A DNA stretch of 64,000 bases from Bactericera cockerelli (lineage: Eukaryota > Arthropoda > Insecta > Hemiptera > Triozidae): assembly GCA_024516035.1 (NCBI GenBank), contig CM044967.1:14597363-14661362 (forward strand), written 5' to 3'. The position numbers and the translations under genes were made by a program. Numbering within the stretch: position 1 is the stretch's first letter; every line of letters begins with the position of its first letter. This document shows positions 11,775 through 22,659 of this stretch, one piece after another. A model generated the notes under the pieces. That model did not search any database and was not told where the DNA came from. It worked only from the letters and a program-made list of their open reading frames with translations.

Positions 11775-12095
11775 TGGCGAGGAAAGGTCCGGCTGTAGGG
11801 AGGAGGAGGCCGAGGTGTTTGGGTTGTAGTGTTATGCTACAATCCAACACCTATATTACAAGCGATAGTACGAGATAATACAGTTATAATCGCTTATTAT
11901 CGCTTCTTTTTTTATATTTTCCTTTGTAGCATGCTTTAATTTGCATGATTTTGTGTTGTATGATTTTGTATGTTTCCTTTTTCTGGCTTTCCTTTTTCCT
12001 CTTTATTGTACTGTTCAATTGTGCAGTTGTTCTCAGGATTCTTTTTCAGCTATTCAGCACTCTATCCACTCTACACAGTCGGGCGCCGCTCGGTT
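11775..12095 (+). repeat. Composite satellite module, copy 5 (diverged)
   Basis: GAGGAAAGGTCCGGCTGTAGG, the hairpin GTTTGGGTTGTAG / CTACAATCCAAC (11813-11852), AAGCGATAGTACGAGATAAT, and a T-rich block with TTGCATGATTTTGTG. It ends near TTTTTCAGCTATTCAGCACTC. It precedes the 88-bp array, so again a module is followed by a tandem array of a different kind. Confidence 0.75.
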
Positions 12096-12099
12096 AGAG

Positions 12100-13830
12100 T
12101 GGCAGTCAATATAAAACGCCCAAAACGTTGCTTAGCTTTTTAGCTTTAAGTTTAGTATTAAGAATATAAGGGGGTAAGGTTAGAGTGGCAGTTAATATAA
12201 ATCTGCCCAAAACGTTGCTTAGCTTTTTAGCTTTAAGTTTAGTATTAAGAATATAAAGGGGATAAGGTTGGAGTGGCAGTTAATATAAAACTGCCCAAAA
12301 CGTTGCTTAGCTTTTTAACTTTAAGATTAGTATTAAGAATATAAGGGGGATAAGGTTAGAGTGGCAGTTAATATAAATCTGCACAAAACGTTGCTTAGCT
12401 TTTTAGCTTTAAGTTTAGTATTAAGAATATAAGGGGGTTAAGGTTAGAGTGGCAGTTAATATAAATCTGCCCAAAACGTTGCTTAGCTTTTTAGCTTTAA
12501 GTTTAGTATTAAGAATATAAGGGGGATAAGGTTGGAGTGGCAGTTAATATAAATCTGCCCAAAACGTTACTTAGCTTTTTAGCTTTAAGTTTAGTATTAA
12601 GAATATAAGGGGATAAGGTTGGAGTGGCAGTTAATATAAATCTGCCCAAAACGTTGCTTAGCTTTTTAACTTTAAGTTTAGTATTAAGAATATAAGGGGG
12701 TTAAGGTTAGAGTGGCAGTTAATATAAATCTGCCCAAAACGATGCTTAGCTTTTTAGCTTTAAGTTTAGTATTAAGAATATAGGGTTAAGGTTTTTTTTT
12801 TTTTTATCTCTGTTTACACGCATATTATATGCAATTACGTAAACAGGTAATTGTGGTAAAGGTTAGAGTGGCAGTAAATATAAATCTGCCCAAAACGTTG
12901 CTTAGCTTTTTAGCTTTAAGTTTAGTATTAAGAATATAAGGGGGATGAAATTAGAGTGGCAGTTAATAAATCTGCCCAAAACGTTGCTTAGCTTTTTAGC
13001 TTTAAGTTTAGTATTAAGAATATAAGGGGGATAAGGTTGGAGTGGCAGTTAATATAAATCTGCCCAAAACGTTGCTTAGCTTTTTAGCTTTAAGTTTAGT
13101 ATTAAGAATATAAGGGGGATAAGGTTGGAGTGGCAGTTAATATAAATCTGTCCAAAACGGTGCTTAGCTTTAAGTTTAGTATTAAGAATATAAGGGGGAT
13201 AAGGTTAGAGTGGCAGTTAATATAAATCTGCCCAAAACGTTGCTTAGCTTTTTAGCTTTAAGTTTAGTATTAAGACTATAAGGGGGATAAGGTTGGAGTG
13301 GCAGTTAATATAAATCTGCCCAAAACGTTGCTTAGCTTTTTAACTTTAAGTTTAGTATTAAGAATATAAGGGGGATAAGGTTGGAGTGGCAGTTAATATA
13401 AATCTGCCCAAAACGTTGCTTAGCTTTTTAGCTTTAAGTTTAGTATTAAGAATATCAGGGGGATAAGGTTGGAGTGGCAGTTAATATAAATCTGCCCAAA
13501 AGTTGCTTAGCTTTTTAGCTTTAAGTTTAGTATTAAGAATATAAGGGGGTTAAGGTTAGAGTGGCAGTTAATATAAATCTGCCCAAAACGTTTCTTAGCT
13601 TTTTAGCTTTAAGTTTAGTATTAAGAATATAAGGGGGATAAGGTTGGAGTGGCAGTTAATATAAATCTGCCCAAAACGTTGCTTAGCTTTTTAGCTTTAA
13701 GTTTAGTATTAAGAATATAAGGGGGATAAGGTTGGAGTGGCAGTTAATATAAATCTGCCCAAAACGTTGCTTAGCTTTTTAGCTTTAAGGCCCAAAACGT
13801 TGCTTAGCTTTTTAGCTTTAAGTTTAGTAT
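12100..13830. repeat. 88-bp tandem array
   Basis: About 19 copies of an 88-bp unit: GTGGCAGTTAATATAAATCT, GCCCAAAACGTTGCTTAGC, TTTTTAGCTTTAAGTTTAG, TATTAAGAATATAAGGGGG. Period measured 12361 to 12449. The stretch TTTAGTATTAAGAATAT is shared with the neighbouring 49-bp satellite, so the two families share a segment. The array is interrupted at 12790-12860 by a short insertion with a poly-T run. Confidence 0.95.
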
Positions 13831-15690
13831 TAAGAATTTAGACATTAGCTCTAACGCTACATTAGTATTAAGTTTAGTATTAAGAATATTGACATTAGTT
13901 CTAAGCTCCATTAGTATTAAGTTTAATATTAAGAATATTGACATTAGTCCTAAGCTCCGTTAGTATTTAGTTTAGTATTAAGAATATTGACATTAGTTCT
14001 AAGCTCTATTAGTATTAAGTTTAGTATTAAGAATATTGACATTACTTCTAAGCTCCATTAGTATTAAATTTAGTATTAAGAATATTGACATTAGTTCTAA
14101 GCTCCGTTAGTATTAAGTTTAGTATTAAGAATATTGACATTAGTTCTAAGCTCCATTAGTATTAAGTTTAGTATTAAGGATATTGACATTAGTTCTAAGC
14201 TCCATTAGTATTAAGTTTAGTATTAAGAATATTGAAATTAGTTCTAAGCTCTATTAATATTAAGTTTAGTATGAAGAATATTGGCATTAGTTTTAAGCTC
14301 CATTAGTATTAAGTTTAGTATTAAGAATTTAGACATTAGCTCTAACGCTACATTAGTATTAAGTTTAGTATTAAGAATATTGACATTAGTTCTAAGCTCC
14401 ATTAGTATTAAGTTTAATATTAAGAATATTGACATTAGTCCTAAGCTCCGTTAGTATTTAGTTTAGTATTAAGAATATTGACATTAGTTCTAAGCTCTAT
14501 TAGTATTAAGTTTAGTATTAAGAATATTGACATTACTTCTAAGCTCCATTAGTATTAAATTTAGTATTAAGAATATTGACATTAGTTCTAAGCTCCGTTA
14601 GTATTAAGTTTAGTATTAAGAATATTGACATTAGTTCTAAGCTCCATTAGTATTAAGTTTAGTATTAAGGATATTGACATTAGTTCTAAGCTCCATTAGT
14701 ATTAAGTTTAGTATTAAGAATATTGAAATTAGTTCTAAGCTCCATTAATATTAAGTTTAGTATGAAGAATATTGGCATTAGTTTTAAGCTCCATTAGTAT
14801 TAAGTTTAGTAGGTATTAAGAATATTGACATTAGTTCTAAGCTCCATTAGTATTAAGTTTAGTATTAAGAATATTGACATTAGTTCTAAGCTCCATTAGT
14901 ATTAAGTTTAGTATTAAGAATATTGAAATTAGTTCTAAGCTCCATTAGTATTAAGTTTAGTATGAAGAATATTGACATTAGTTCTAAGCTCCATTAGTAT
15001 TAAGTTTAGTATTAAGAATATTGACATTAGTTCTAAGCTCCATTTGTATAAGGTTTAATATTAAGAATATTGACATAAGTTCTGAGCTCCATTAGTATTA
15101 AGTTTAGTATGAAGTATATTGACATTAGTTCTAAGCTCCATTAGTATTAAGTTTAGTATTAGGTATATTGACATTAGTTCTAAGCTCCGTTAGTATTAAG
15201 TTTAGTATTAAGAATATTGACATTAGTTCTAAGCTCCATTAGTATTAAGTTTAGTATGAAGAATATTGGCATTAGTTTTAAGCTCCATTAGTATTAAGTT
15301 TAGTATTAAGAATATTGACATTAGTTCTAAGCTCCATTAGTATTAAGTTTAGTATTAAGAATATTGACATTAGTTCTAAGCTCCATTAGTATTAAGTTTA
15401 GTATTAAGAATATTGACATTAGTTTTAAGCTCCATTAGTATTAAGTTTAGTATTAAGAATATTGACATTAGTTCTAAGCTCCATTAGTATTAAGTTTAGT
15501 ATTAAGAATATTGACATTAGTTCTAAGCTCCATTTGTATTAGGTTTAATATTAAGAATATTGACATAAGTTCTGAGCTCCATTAGTATTAAGTTTAGTAT
15601 GAAGTATATTGACATTAGTTCTAAGCTCCATTAGTATTAAGTTTAGTATTAGGTATATTGACATTAGTTCTAAGCTCCATTTAATTTTTT
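13800..15690. repeat. 49-bp ATTAGTATTAAG array with 490-bp duplication
   Basis: About 38 copies of a 49-bp unit (14101 to 14150). Marker variants such as AGAATTTAGACATTAGCTC recur at a 490-bp offset (13835 and about 14325), and CATTTGTAT at 15041 and 15531. This indicates block duplication of ten units. The unit sequence is unrelated to the 49-bp CAACAGATACT satellite despite the equal length. Confidence 0.96.
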
Positions 15691-15699
15691 TTTTACTTG

Positions 15700-15862
15700 T
15701 TGGCGCCACAAGTTTTTTTTTCGATATAGTTTATAGAGAAGTGGATTAGGCCTTACAATATGTATCCCTTCTGTGCAAGGGATACATATTATAGGGGATA
15801 CCACTTAGGAAGTTAGAAAAACGGGCTGGAACTCTACCTCTTGGGTGGCCTGGAAACGAGTT
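15700..15862 (+). repeat. Direct repeat flanking the 88/49-bp arrays, right copy
   Basis: Near-copy of 11536-11702. Here the hairpin is perfect: ATATGTATCCCTT and AAGGGATACATAT, loop CTGTGC, at 15758-15789. Confidence 0.9.
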
Positions 15863-15872
15863 TATTCTTTTA

Positions 15873-16188
15873 TGACTTCCGAGAAATTTCTTATATTAGA
15901 AATGGGAAGTATTGTGTTCGTTTTTGTAAAAAAAAAAATGTGCTTCGATTTATTTATTTTTTTCATATTTCTGGACGTTTCATAACCTCCTGAGCAACTT
16001 TGGTTTTGTGTCCGTCTGTCGGTCTGTTAAAAATATGTTAAAGACAGATACAAAACCAAAGTTGCTGAGGAGGTTATGAAACATCCAGAAATATGAAAAA
16101 AATGAAAGCGGAGCAAAAAATATTTTTTTTACAAAAACGAACACAATACTTCCCATTTCTAAGATTAGAAATATTCGGAAGTAAAAAG
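15873..16188. mobile_element. Fold-back copy of the ACTTCCGAGAAATTTC element
   Basis: Left arm begins ACTTCCGAGAAATTTCTTAT and runs to GTGTCCGTCTGTC. The right arm is its inverted copy, ending TTCGGAAGTAAAA. It is the head of the DNA element seen in longer form at 21.2, 23.8 and 43.4 kb, present twice in opposite orientation around a short centre. Confidence 0.85.
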
Positions 16189-16189
16189 C

Positions 16190-16726
16190 AAATACTCAAA
16201 TCACAAAACCTCAAAAGTAAGCACATATCTCGGAAACTTGCAAAAACTTACTGTCATTACTACACTAATGTAAGAGATATAAAACTAAACTACTATTAGT
16301 CAGTCTAAAGATAAAATTGAGGAGTTGTACAAAATGTAAAATGAAATACACATAGGTAATCGTACACAAAATAATGTCTCCACCAATAGTAAAGGCACAA
16401 GAAAGTAAAGATGAGCTGGGAATATAATAGAACCTTAAAGATGTTGGATCGCACGAACCTACCTTCATATTGAACAGATCTATCGTGAACTGAACTCGAA
16501 TGAATGTCGTTCTTCGTATGATATAAGTTAACTAAAAGTTACTACCTAAAATCTGTGGTGCCTTTTAGACTCAAATGAACATTTTACTTGATAGCTGCCT
16601 CTACTTTTTCACTTGGCCGAACGGAGGGCTGTCACTTTCATCAACGTAAGTAGTGAAATCTAATTTAGAGTAGAGCAGATTTTGACATTTCCAATCATAT
16701 TCTCAAAAGATTTAGTAATTAATACT
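16190..16726. other. No gene recognised
   Basis: AT-rich sequence between the fold-back element and the LINE 3' end. Short open frames occur on both strands without recognisable similarity. Confidence 0.5.
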
Positions 16727-17060
16727 TCAATCAATCAATCAATCAAATTACTGTATTTTTATACATTACTGTATGTTTACAATTATACATTTAAAATACA
16801 TTAAGTATTAAAATACAATTTGCGCATTGTAGTTAAAATTGTAAAATGTCGATAACTTCTATATTAAAAAAGAGGAGAATAGAAAAAAAAAAAAAAATAA
16901 AAAAATAAGATGGAAACAGAAAGTTTGAAAAATAGAAATTAGATAGTGTAATGAAGAAGAGAGTTGATGACTTAAGGTGTTGGAAATGATGTGGATGAAA
17001 TGGGAATATATGTGTTTCATAAAGAGTGAGTAGAATAGAGAGTGATTGAAGTAGATATTA

Positions 17061-19329
17061 TTACTCCTCTAGAAATTCTTGGAAAGAATATGGAGCTAAC
17101 AATAAGACCTTTTCTTTCAGTTTGATTTTAAACATGTTCAAGGATAAACATTTGAAAGTTTCATTTAAATTGTTGTATAGTTCTATTCCCTGTTTTAAAT
17201 ATGTTCGATCAAACATTGTGTGGCTATTTATTATTAATTTATTTTTATTTCGGGTGTTATGTTGATGCACATCACAATGTTTGGTTAGATTTTCTTGTAA
17301 TTTATGTATATTTGTACAGCTATCTAAGATCACTTGACCATATAGAGTTAAGATTTTTTATCTTTGAAGATAGGCTTACAGGATGTCATATTGCATAATC
17401 CAAATATTGATCTTACTGCACGTTTTTGTAGGATAAAGATTTCATTATTACCTATGCCAAATCCCCAATAAATACAGCCATAACTCAATAGGCTATGGAA
17501 ATATGCATGGTATGATAACATAGCCGTAATTGAACCCACATTTTTTCTAACCGATGTTATTACAAATATGGCTGAGGCTAGTTTTGGTTTTAAATATGAA
17601 ATATGGGACTTCCATTTTAGTTTTGAGTCTATTATTATGCCAAGAAATTTTACTTCCTCTACTGGATTAATGCAAAAAGTTGAATTAGATAGAGGTTGAA
17701 GGGTTGAGGTAGGACGAGAACCAAAGTAGATGTAGGATGTTTTTTCAATGTTGAGGCTCAATTTATTGCTCTTAAACCACTGTATTGTATTAGAAAGGAC
17801 ATGTTTTGTTCTTTTTTCTGCCTCTATAAAAGTATTTCCACCAACTAGAATAGTGGTGTCGTCAGCAAAAATTATGAATTGAACCAGAGGGTCTTTGGGT
17901 ATTATATCATTGATATAAAGAAGAAATAGCAAAGGTCCAAGGACTGAGCCTTGAGGGACTCCAGCTTTTACAGAAAGTACAGAGGAAAAAACGTTATAAT
18001 CAACACCTGATTCTGATTTTGGTATTTTTACTTTTTGCTGTCTGTCTTTAAGATATGATGTAAACCATTCCTTTGTTAGATCATTAATACCAAATTGATG
18101 AAGTTTGGATAGAAGAATAGAATGATCGACACAATCAAATGCTTTTGAAAGGTCACAAAAAACAGCGAAAATGTGAAGTTTAGATGAAATCATTTGATCC
18201 AGATGGTGTATAAAAGAACAAATAGCATCAGATGTAGATTTCTGAGCTCTAAAACCAAATTGTTGTTCAACTAGGAAATTATTTTGCTCTAAGTAATTAT
18301 TGAGTCTTATGCTAACGATTTTTTCTAAAATTTTCGAGAAGTTGTTTAAGAGTGATATTGGCCTGAAATTGTTGATATCATGAGTGGCACCTTTTTTGTA
18401 GATTGGAATAAGAATAGAAGATTTAAATATTGATGGAAATATGCCAGATTGAAAGGATGCATTGAAAATATCAGAGAGAGGTTCAGCTATCATGTGTATT
18501 ATATTTTTCAAAAGAGTCATTGGTATTGTATCTTCTCCAGATGATTTTTTATTTTGGAGTAGAGAGGTTACTTTAATAATTTCGACAGCATTACATGGTA
18601 AGAGTTTGAAACTTACATCATTAGAAGTAGAAATTGAAGGTAAAATATGAGAAGAGCTGTGAGAAGTTGATGGAATCAAAGATATGAATTCAGAAGAGGA
18701 GGAAGAAGATACAATGGTAGTCAGCAGAGAAGAGGATATTATAGAAGGAGCTGCTACAGTAGAAGATACAACAGGTAATGACATAGAAGAGGATGTAACA
18801 GAAGTAATTGTAGAAGACAATGCAAAAGAAGAAGGCAGATAAGAACATGCTGCAGAAGTGAACGTAGAAGAAGAAACTGTAAAAGAAGCAGACAAAGAAG
18901 AGGATGTATTGGAAGATATTGCAAAAGAAGTAGATAAAAAAGAGGATGCAGCAGAAGCAACCTTAGGAGAGTGTACAAACGAAGCAGGTAGACAAGAAGA
19001 TGTAGCAGCAGTAACCATAGAAGAGGATGCAAAAGAAGAAGGCAGATAAGATGATACATCAGAAGAGATCAAATAACAAGGTAATGTAGAAGACAATGCA
19101 ACAGAATCAACAAGAGAAGAAGATATTACAGGTGGTGGCGGTGGTGGTGGCGGTAGTGGTGGTGGTGGTCGTGGTGGTGGTGGTCGTGGTGGTGGTGGAA
19201 GTGAAGTTGGTGGTAATGATGCTGAAGATGGTGGTGGTGGTGGTGGTGGTGGTGGTGGTGGTGGTGGTGGTGGTGGTGGTAGTAGTAGTGGTAGTGATAG
19301 TGGTTGTGGTTGTGGTTGTGGTGGTGGTG

Positions 19330-19361
<32 letters not shown>

Positions 19362-20115
19362 GGTAGTGGTGGTGATGGTGATGGTGATGGTGATAGTGAA
19401 TGTGGTGATGGTGGTAGTGGTGGTGATGATGTATCAACTGACGATAATTGAAAAGCTATATTGTTCCAAAATTCATTAAATATTGATGCTATTTCTAATG
19501 GTTCAGTTATGGTGGAATTATTTCTTTTTATTTTCATATACTTTGGCTCTCTGGGTTTGTTTTTTGAGAATTCGTTAACTATCTCCCAAAATTACTTTAC
19601 ATTTTTTATCTTTAGGAGCTTTCAGAATTTTTTCAGTTGTATATTTTCTTTTAGCTTCTTTTACTACTTTCTGTAGAATTTTACTGTATGTTTTATATCT
19701 TTCATGGTCGTCGGGATCACATGTTAATTTGAAAAGTTGAAACAGTGATCTTTTCTTTGAACTTGATATTAAAATCCCCTTTGTAATCCATGGCTTTCGT
19801 TTATTCGAACTTAAATTGATGATTTTATAAGGAAAATGTTTATTGAACGATTTAAGCAGTATGTTGTAAAATATTGATAGTTTATCATTAACATCATGTA
19901 TGTGATTGATGGGAGAAAAATCAATTTCAATTAGATCTTGTTGGAAAGTTGTAATTTGATTTTGAGTAAACGATCTTTTAAAAATTTTTAAAATTTTTTA
20001 AAAATACTTTCTCATCAACAATCCTTCCTATCTTAAACTCCTGTTTAGTAAGAAAACGTTCGGAGTTTCTGATATGATAACAAACACTGGAAACATACTT
20101 GACGTTAGATCGTCA
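17061..20115 (-). pseudogene. LINE ORF2 remnant: linker, reverse transcriptase, C-terminal domain
   Basis: The recognisable order is IGRIVDEK linker, a KRKPWITKGIL segment, GILIPIYKKG-type entry (LIPIYKKGATHDINNFRPIS), FGFRAQKSTSDAI, FCDLSKAFDCVDH, AGVPQGSVLGPLLF, the catalytic FADD at 17858-17869, NTIQWFKSNKLSLN, KFLGIIID, then QKRAVRSIFG and the HQHNTRNKNK C-terminal part. It is broken near 19980, near 19590-19612, and at a T-run at 17354-17359 where one base appears lost, so it is not functional as it stands. The central open frame alone is 729 codons, inflated by the insertion at 18625-19430. Confidence 0.92.
18625..19430 (-). repeat. In-frame low-complexity insertion in the LINE ORF
   Basis: Between FNEFWNNIAFQLSSVDTS and NDVSFKLLPCNAVEII lies about 800 bp. 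First comes a GGT/GGC trinucleotide tract (19131-19430, read as poly-Pro on the minus strand), then a Ser/Ala/Thr-rich degenerate repeat (18640-19120) with a period of roughly 12-18 codons built on SS.LPASF-like phrases. The frame stays open throughout. Related elements usually have only a short linker here (general family knowledge). Confidence 0.85.
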
Positions 20116-20980
20116 GCGTTGTGTTCTGAAAACCGCCGGCGGCTAATGTATACAGTCGAAACATATTACACTGTTTCAGTTCGCTTTAAACTTTTAACTT
20201 TCCCCCCGTTTAATTACTCGAGTAGCTTATCTTGGGTTCGTCTCAACTTTACGATTTTACCTATCTTCTTTAGTGTTTTCTCATAAGAAAAATTATTGAA
20301 GTAATAAGATGACAATTTTGCATGCTCCGCATCGGATCACTCAAAGAACTACCTAACTTTCTTTATAACATTCCAAGGGCTTTTACACTTTTCAGATTTT
20401 AAAAGTTTCATCATACCTACTATTTTAATAATATTATTATGTTTTGATATTTGCTTCAACAATTTGTTTGATTTCAGAAAGTGGTAATGCACATTACAGC
20501 TACACAAGGTGTTTTTTTTTAAAATTATTTCTCTTTTGATAATGAATTGAATAAATTATTTGATAAACAACTCAATCAACTTTTACATACAAAAAATATT
20601 TTTAATATTATTATTCGTACAATCCAAAAACAAGCCTTAACAAGAGTGATGATTGGTCTTTAAATTCGTCCTTTTTGGAGCATCTGGAAAATTGATCTCA
20701 AAAGGAAGAGTAACCTATCTAATAAGCTGCATGCCCCTAGCTGTCTAATTATATTATTCAAAGAATCATTAGTTAAAATAGAAAAGTGAGAAGTTTCAAT
20801 AGATTATACCTGGAAAACTGTTCGAGCTAATTGGCTCTCTACAGCAGGCAGTCGTTCAGAATATTCATTACTAAATAAACCTCTGCATAGAAGGCACTCA
20901 CTAGTTCGAGGAAATCTACCTCTTTCCTGGAAAGCTAACTAAGCTGTTTTGTTTCAAATTCATAAAATAAACTGACCTCA
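20116..20980. other. No gene recognised
   Basis: AT-rich intergenic or intronic sequence. A copy of the GAAAAGTGAGAAGT motif lies at 20779-20794. I see no convincing exon, including the missing last exon of the K+ channel subunit gene. Confidence 0.5.
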
Positions 20981-21040
20981 GTTGCTTGGTCGATAACGCG
21001 GCAGACTCAAAACCGGAGGTATAAGTATAAGTAGTGCTTT
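20975..21040 (+). mobile_element. tRNA-related SINE head fragment
   Basis: CCTCAGTTGCTTGGTCGATAA, CGCGGCAGACTCAAAACC and GGAGGTATAAG resemble the A-box half of the tRNA-like heads at 52505 and 57085. There is no intact B box. Confidence 0.45.
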
Positions 21041-21174
21041 ATTTAGACTGTCAGCGCAGGACAGGTAGTCCCATTATGCCAACAGTTTAACAAAGCACCT
21101 CTTTATTTATTTGAGTATAACTACATTACAGGTATACAGATATCAGTAAGTATCAGTAAAGCTTGTTTGAATAA

Positions 21175-22056
21175 TTATGATAGCATATCGTGATTAACAC
21201 AAATATGATAACTTTCTATTATAAAAACACTGCCAATTATGGACACAATACTTCCTCGTGATTGTTTCACATTGTAAACGCGTGCCAATTTTGAGATTTT
21301 ATACAAAATTACTTGTATCTCCAAAACGACTGAACCGATTATCTTCAAATTTGTTTTATATGGTAGAATACCGTTTTTCCTACATTCTAGATTCCACAAT
21401 TCTGTATCGGCAAGTCGTGGTCCTTATTTTTTGACTTTTTTGTCCAAAATTTCGGATTTTCTTAAGTATCAGAGTTAAATTATAATGAATTAAAAAATAA
21501 ATATAAATTGTCGATGTAAAACATTAATGTGCATGTACATACAAAATTTCATCAAAATCGGGTGTACTGTTCACGAGATATAAGTGTAAAAAGTTAGTAG
21601 TCACGCGCATGGTCTCTTTCACCCAGAACCGCTAGTATGAATTTGATGAATTTAAAATGAGACCGTCTACAGAATTTCCGAGATTTGCGCGTTACAAGGA
21701 ATACTTTTATTAGACCGACGGACTGACAGACGGACACAAAACCAAATTTGCTCAGGAGGTCATGAAACGTCCAGAAATATGAAAAAAATTGAAATCGGAG
21801 CAAAGAAATATTTTTTTTTTTACAAAAACGAACACAATACTTTCAATTTCTAATATTCAAAATTTCTCGGAAGTAAAATTGAAATCGGAGCAAAAAAATA
21901 TTTTTTTTTTTTACAAAAACGAACACAATACTTCCGATTTCTAATATTCAAAATTTCTCGGAAGTAAAATTGAAATCGGAGCAAAGAAATATTTTTTTTT
22001 TACAAAAACGAACACAATACTTCCGATTTCTAATATTAGAAATTTTCGGAAGTAAA
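21175..22056 (-). mobile_element. ACTTCCGAGAAATTTC DNA element, long copy
   Basis: Minus-oriented copy of the dispersed family: TCGTGATTGTTTCACATTGT near 21260, CCAGAAATATGAAAAAAATT, then three tandem head copies (AATTGAAATCGGAGCAAA ... CGAACACAATACTTCC at about 21785, 21875, 21965), ending TTAGAAATTTTCGGAAGTAAA. The head has been triplicated in tandem. No transposase ORF. Confidence 0.85.
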
Positions 22057-22064
22057 AGTTTTTA

Positions 22065-22260
22065 TTTTTATCTTTTATTTACACTTTATTAGGTAATAGG
22101 ACATATACCTACAATACAAATAATTACAAATGAAAATACAATATACAATATAACAGAAGAAAAAATTAAAGAAATAATAAATAAATATATACATAATATA
22201 TGTCCTAACTAAAGGGCGGGGTTATTGCCTTAGGCAATCTCTTCCACCCAACCCTTAAAA
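22065..22260 (-). mobile_element. LINE/SINE 3'-end fragment
   Basis: Shares GTCCTAACTAAAGGGCGGGG, TTATTGCC, AGGCAATCTCTTC and ACCCAACCCTT with 50190-50400. On the minus strand it ends with AATAAAGTGTAAATAAAAG, which resembles a polyadenylated 3' end. The exon 22289-22501 would read into it if its donor were skipped. Confidence 0.7.
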
Positions 22261-22288
22261 GTGAGAAGTTGGAATAAGAAAATCTCAC

Positions 22289-22501
22289 TTGTAGACAGTG
22301 GAGCGCCTGATAAAGCTGGGACACGGACGTAGCACCTAGGAGGAGACATTGGACACTCTCGTTCTTCAGGGCCCACGCGATACAGAGCTGTGTGAGTGTG
22401 CAGCCCAGCTTCTCGGCAATCACGAGGATTTCCCGAAGCTTCTCCTGTTGCCTTCGGGTGTCCTCGGGCTGGCAGCGTTCCCGAACCCAAGCGCCAGTTT
22501 G
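22289..22501 (-). CDS. Hk: Kv beta subunit exon: AEKLGC / LLLGAT segment, last recognised
   Basis: This 213-bp exon lies between acceptor CATATTCAG and donor CAA|GTGAGA, phase 0 at both ends. It begins QTGAWVRERCQPEDTRRQQ, continues with LREILVIAEKLGCTLTQLC, then IAWALKNESVQ, and ends LLLGATSVSQLYQALHCLQ. The end corresponds to the cofactor-contacting GA(S/T) loop and following helix. The final family segment (about 30 residues after the LQ) was not found in 16-22 kb. If the donor is ignored, the frame continues 25 residues to a stop at 22205-22207 inside a LINE 3'-end fragment, which would give a truncated terminal exon. Confidence 0.94.
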
Positions 22502-22659
22502 CTGAATATGAGAATCAGTATAAACAGAAAAGTGAGAAGTTGTATTAGATGTAGATGTATATGAATATCAGAACATACCTGGACAGCTGTTTCGAGCTTA
22601 TTCGAGAACCAGTCAGAAAGTCAAAACAGACATACAGACAGAAATAATTGAGAAGTTGT

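Larger units (their letters stand above)
16727..20115 (-). mobile_element. Non-LTR retrotransposon, jockey/CR1-like, 5'-truncated
   Basis: Minus-strand LINE. The 3' end is marked by a five-copy TCAA tetranucleotide run (16727-16746), as in elements ending in short tandem repeats. The body runs through the C-terminal domain, the reverse transcriptase and the linker up to about 20110, where similarity to LINE protein (SERFLTKQEFKIGRIVDEK) ceases. The endonuclease domain is not visible, so the copy is probably 5'-truncated. Exact family unknown. Confidence 0.88.

Noticed and set aside
19096..19479. Plus-strand poly-Val and minus-strand poly-His ORFs
   Set aside because: Other frames of the GGT microsatellite inside the LINE ORF.
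20074..20286. 70-codon plus-strand ORF upstream of the LINE
   Set aside because: No recognisable family and no coding evidence; it overlaps the truncated LINE edge.
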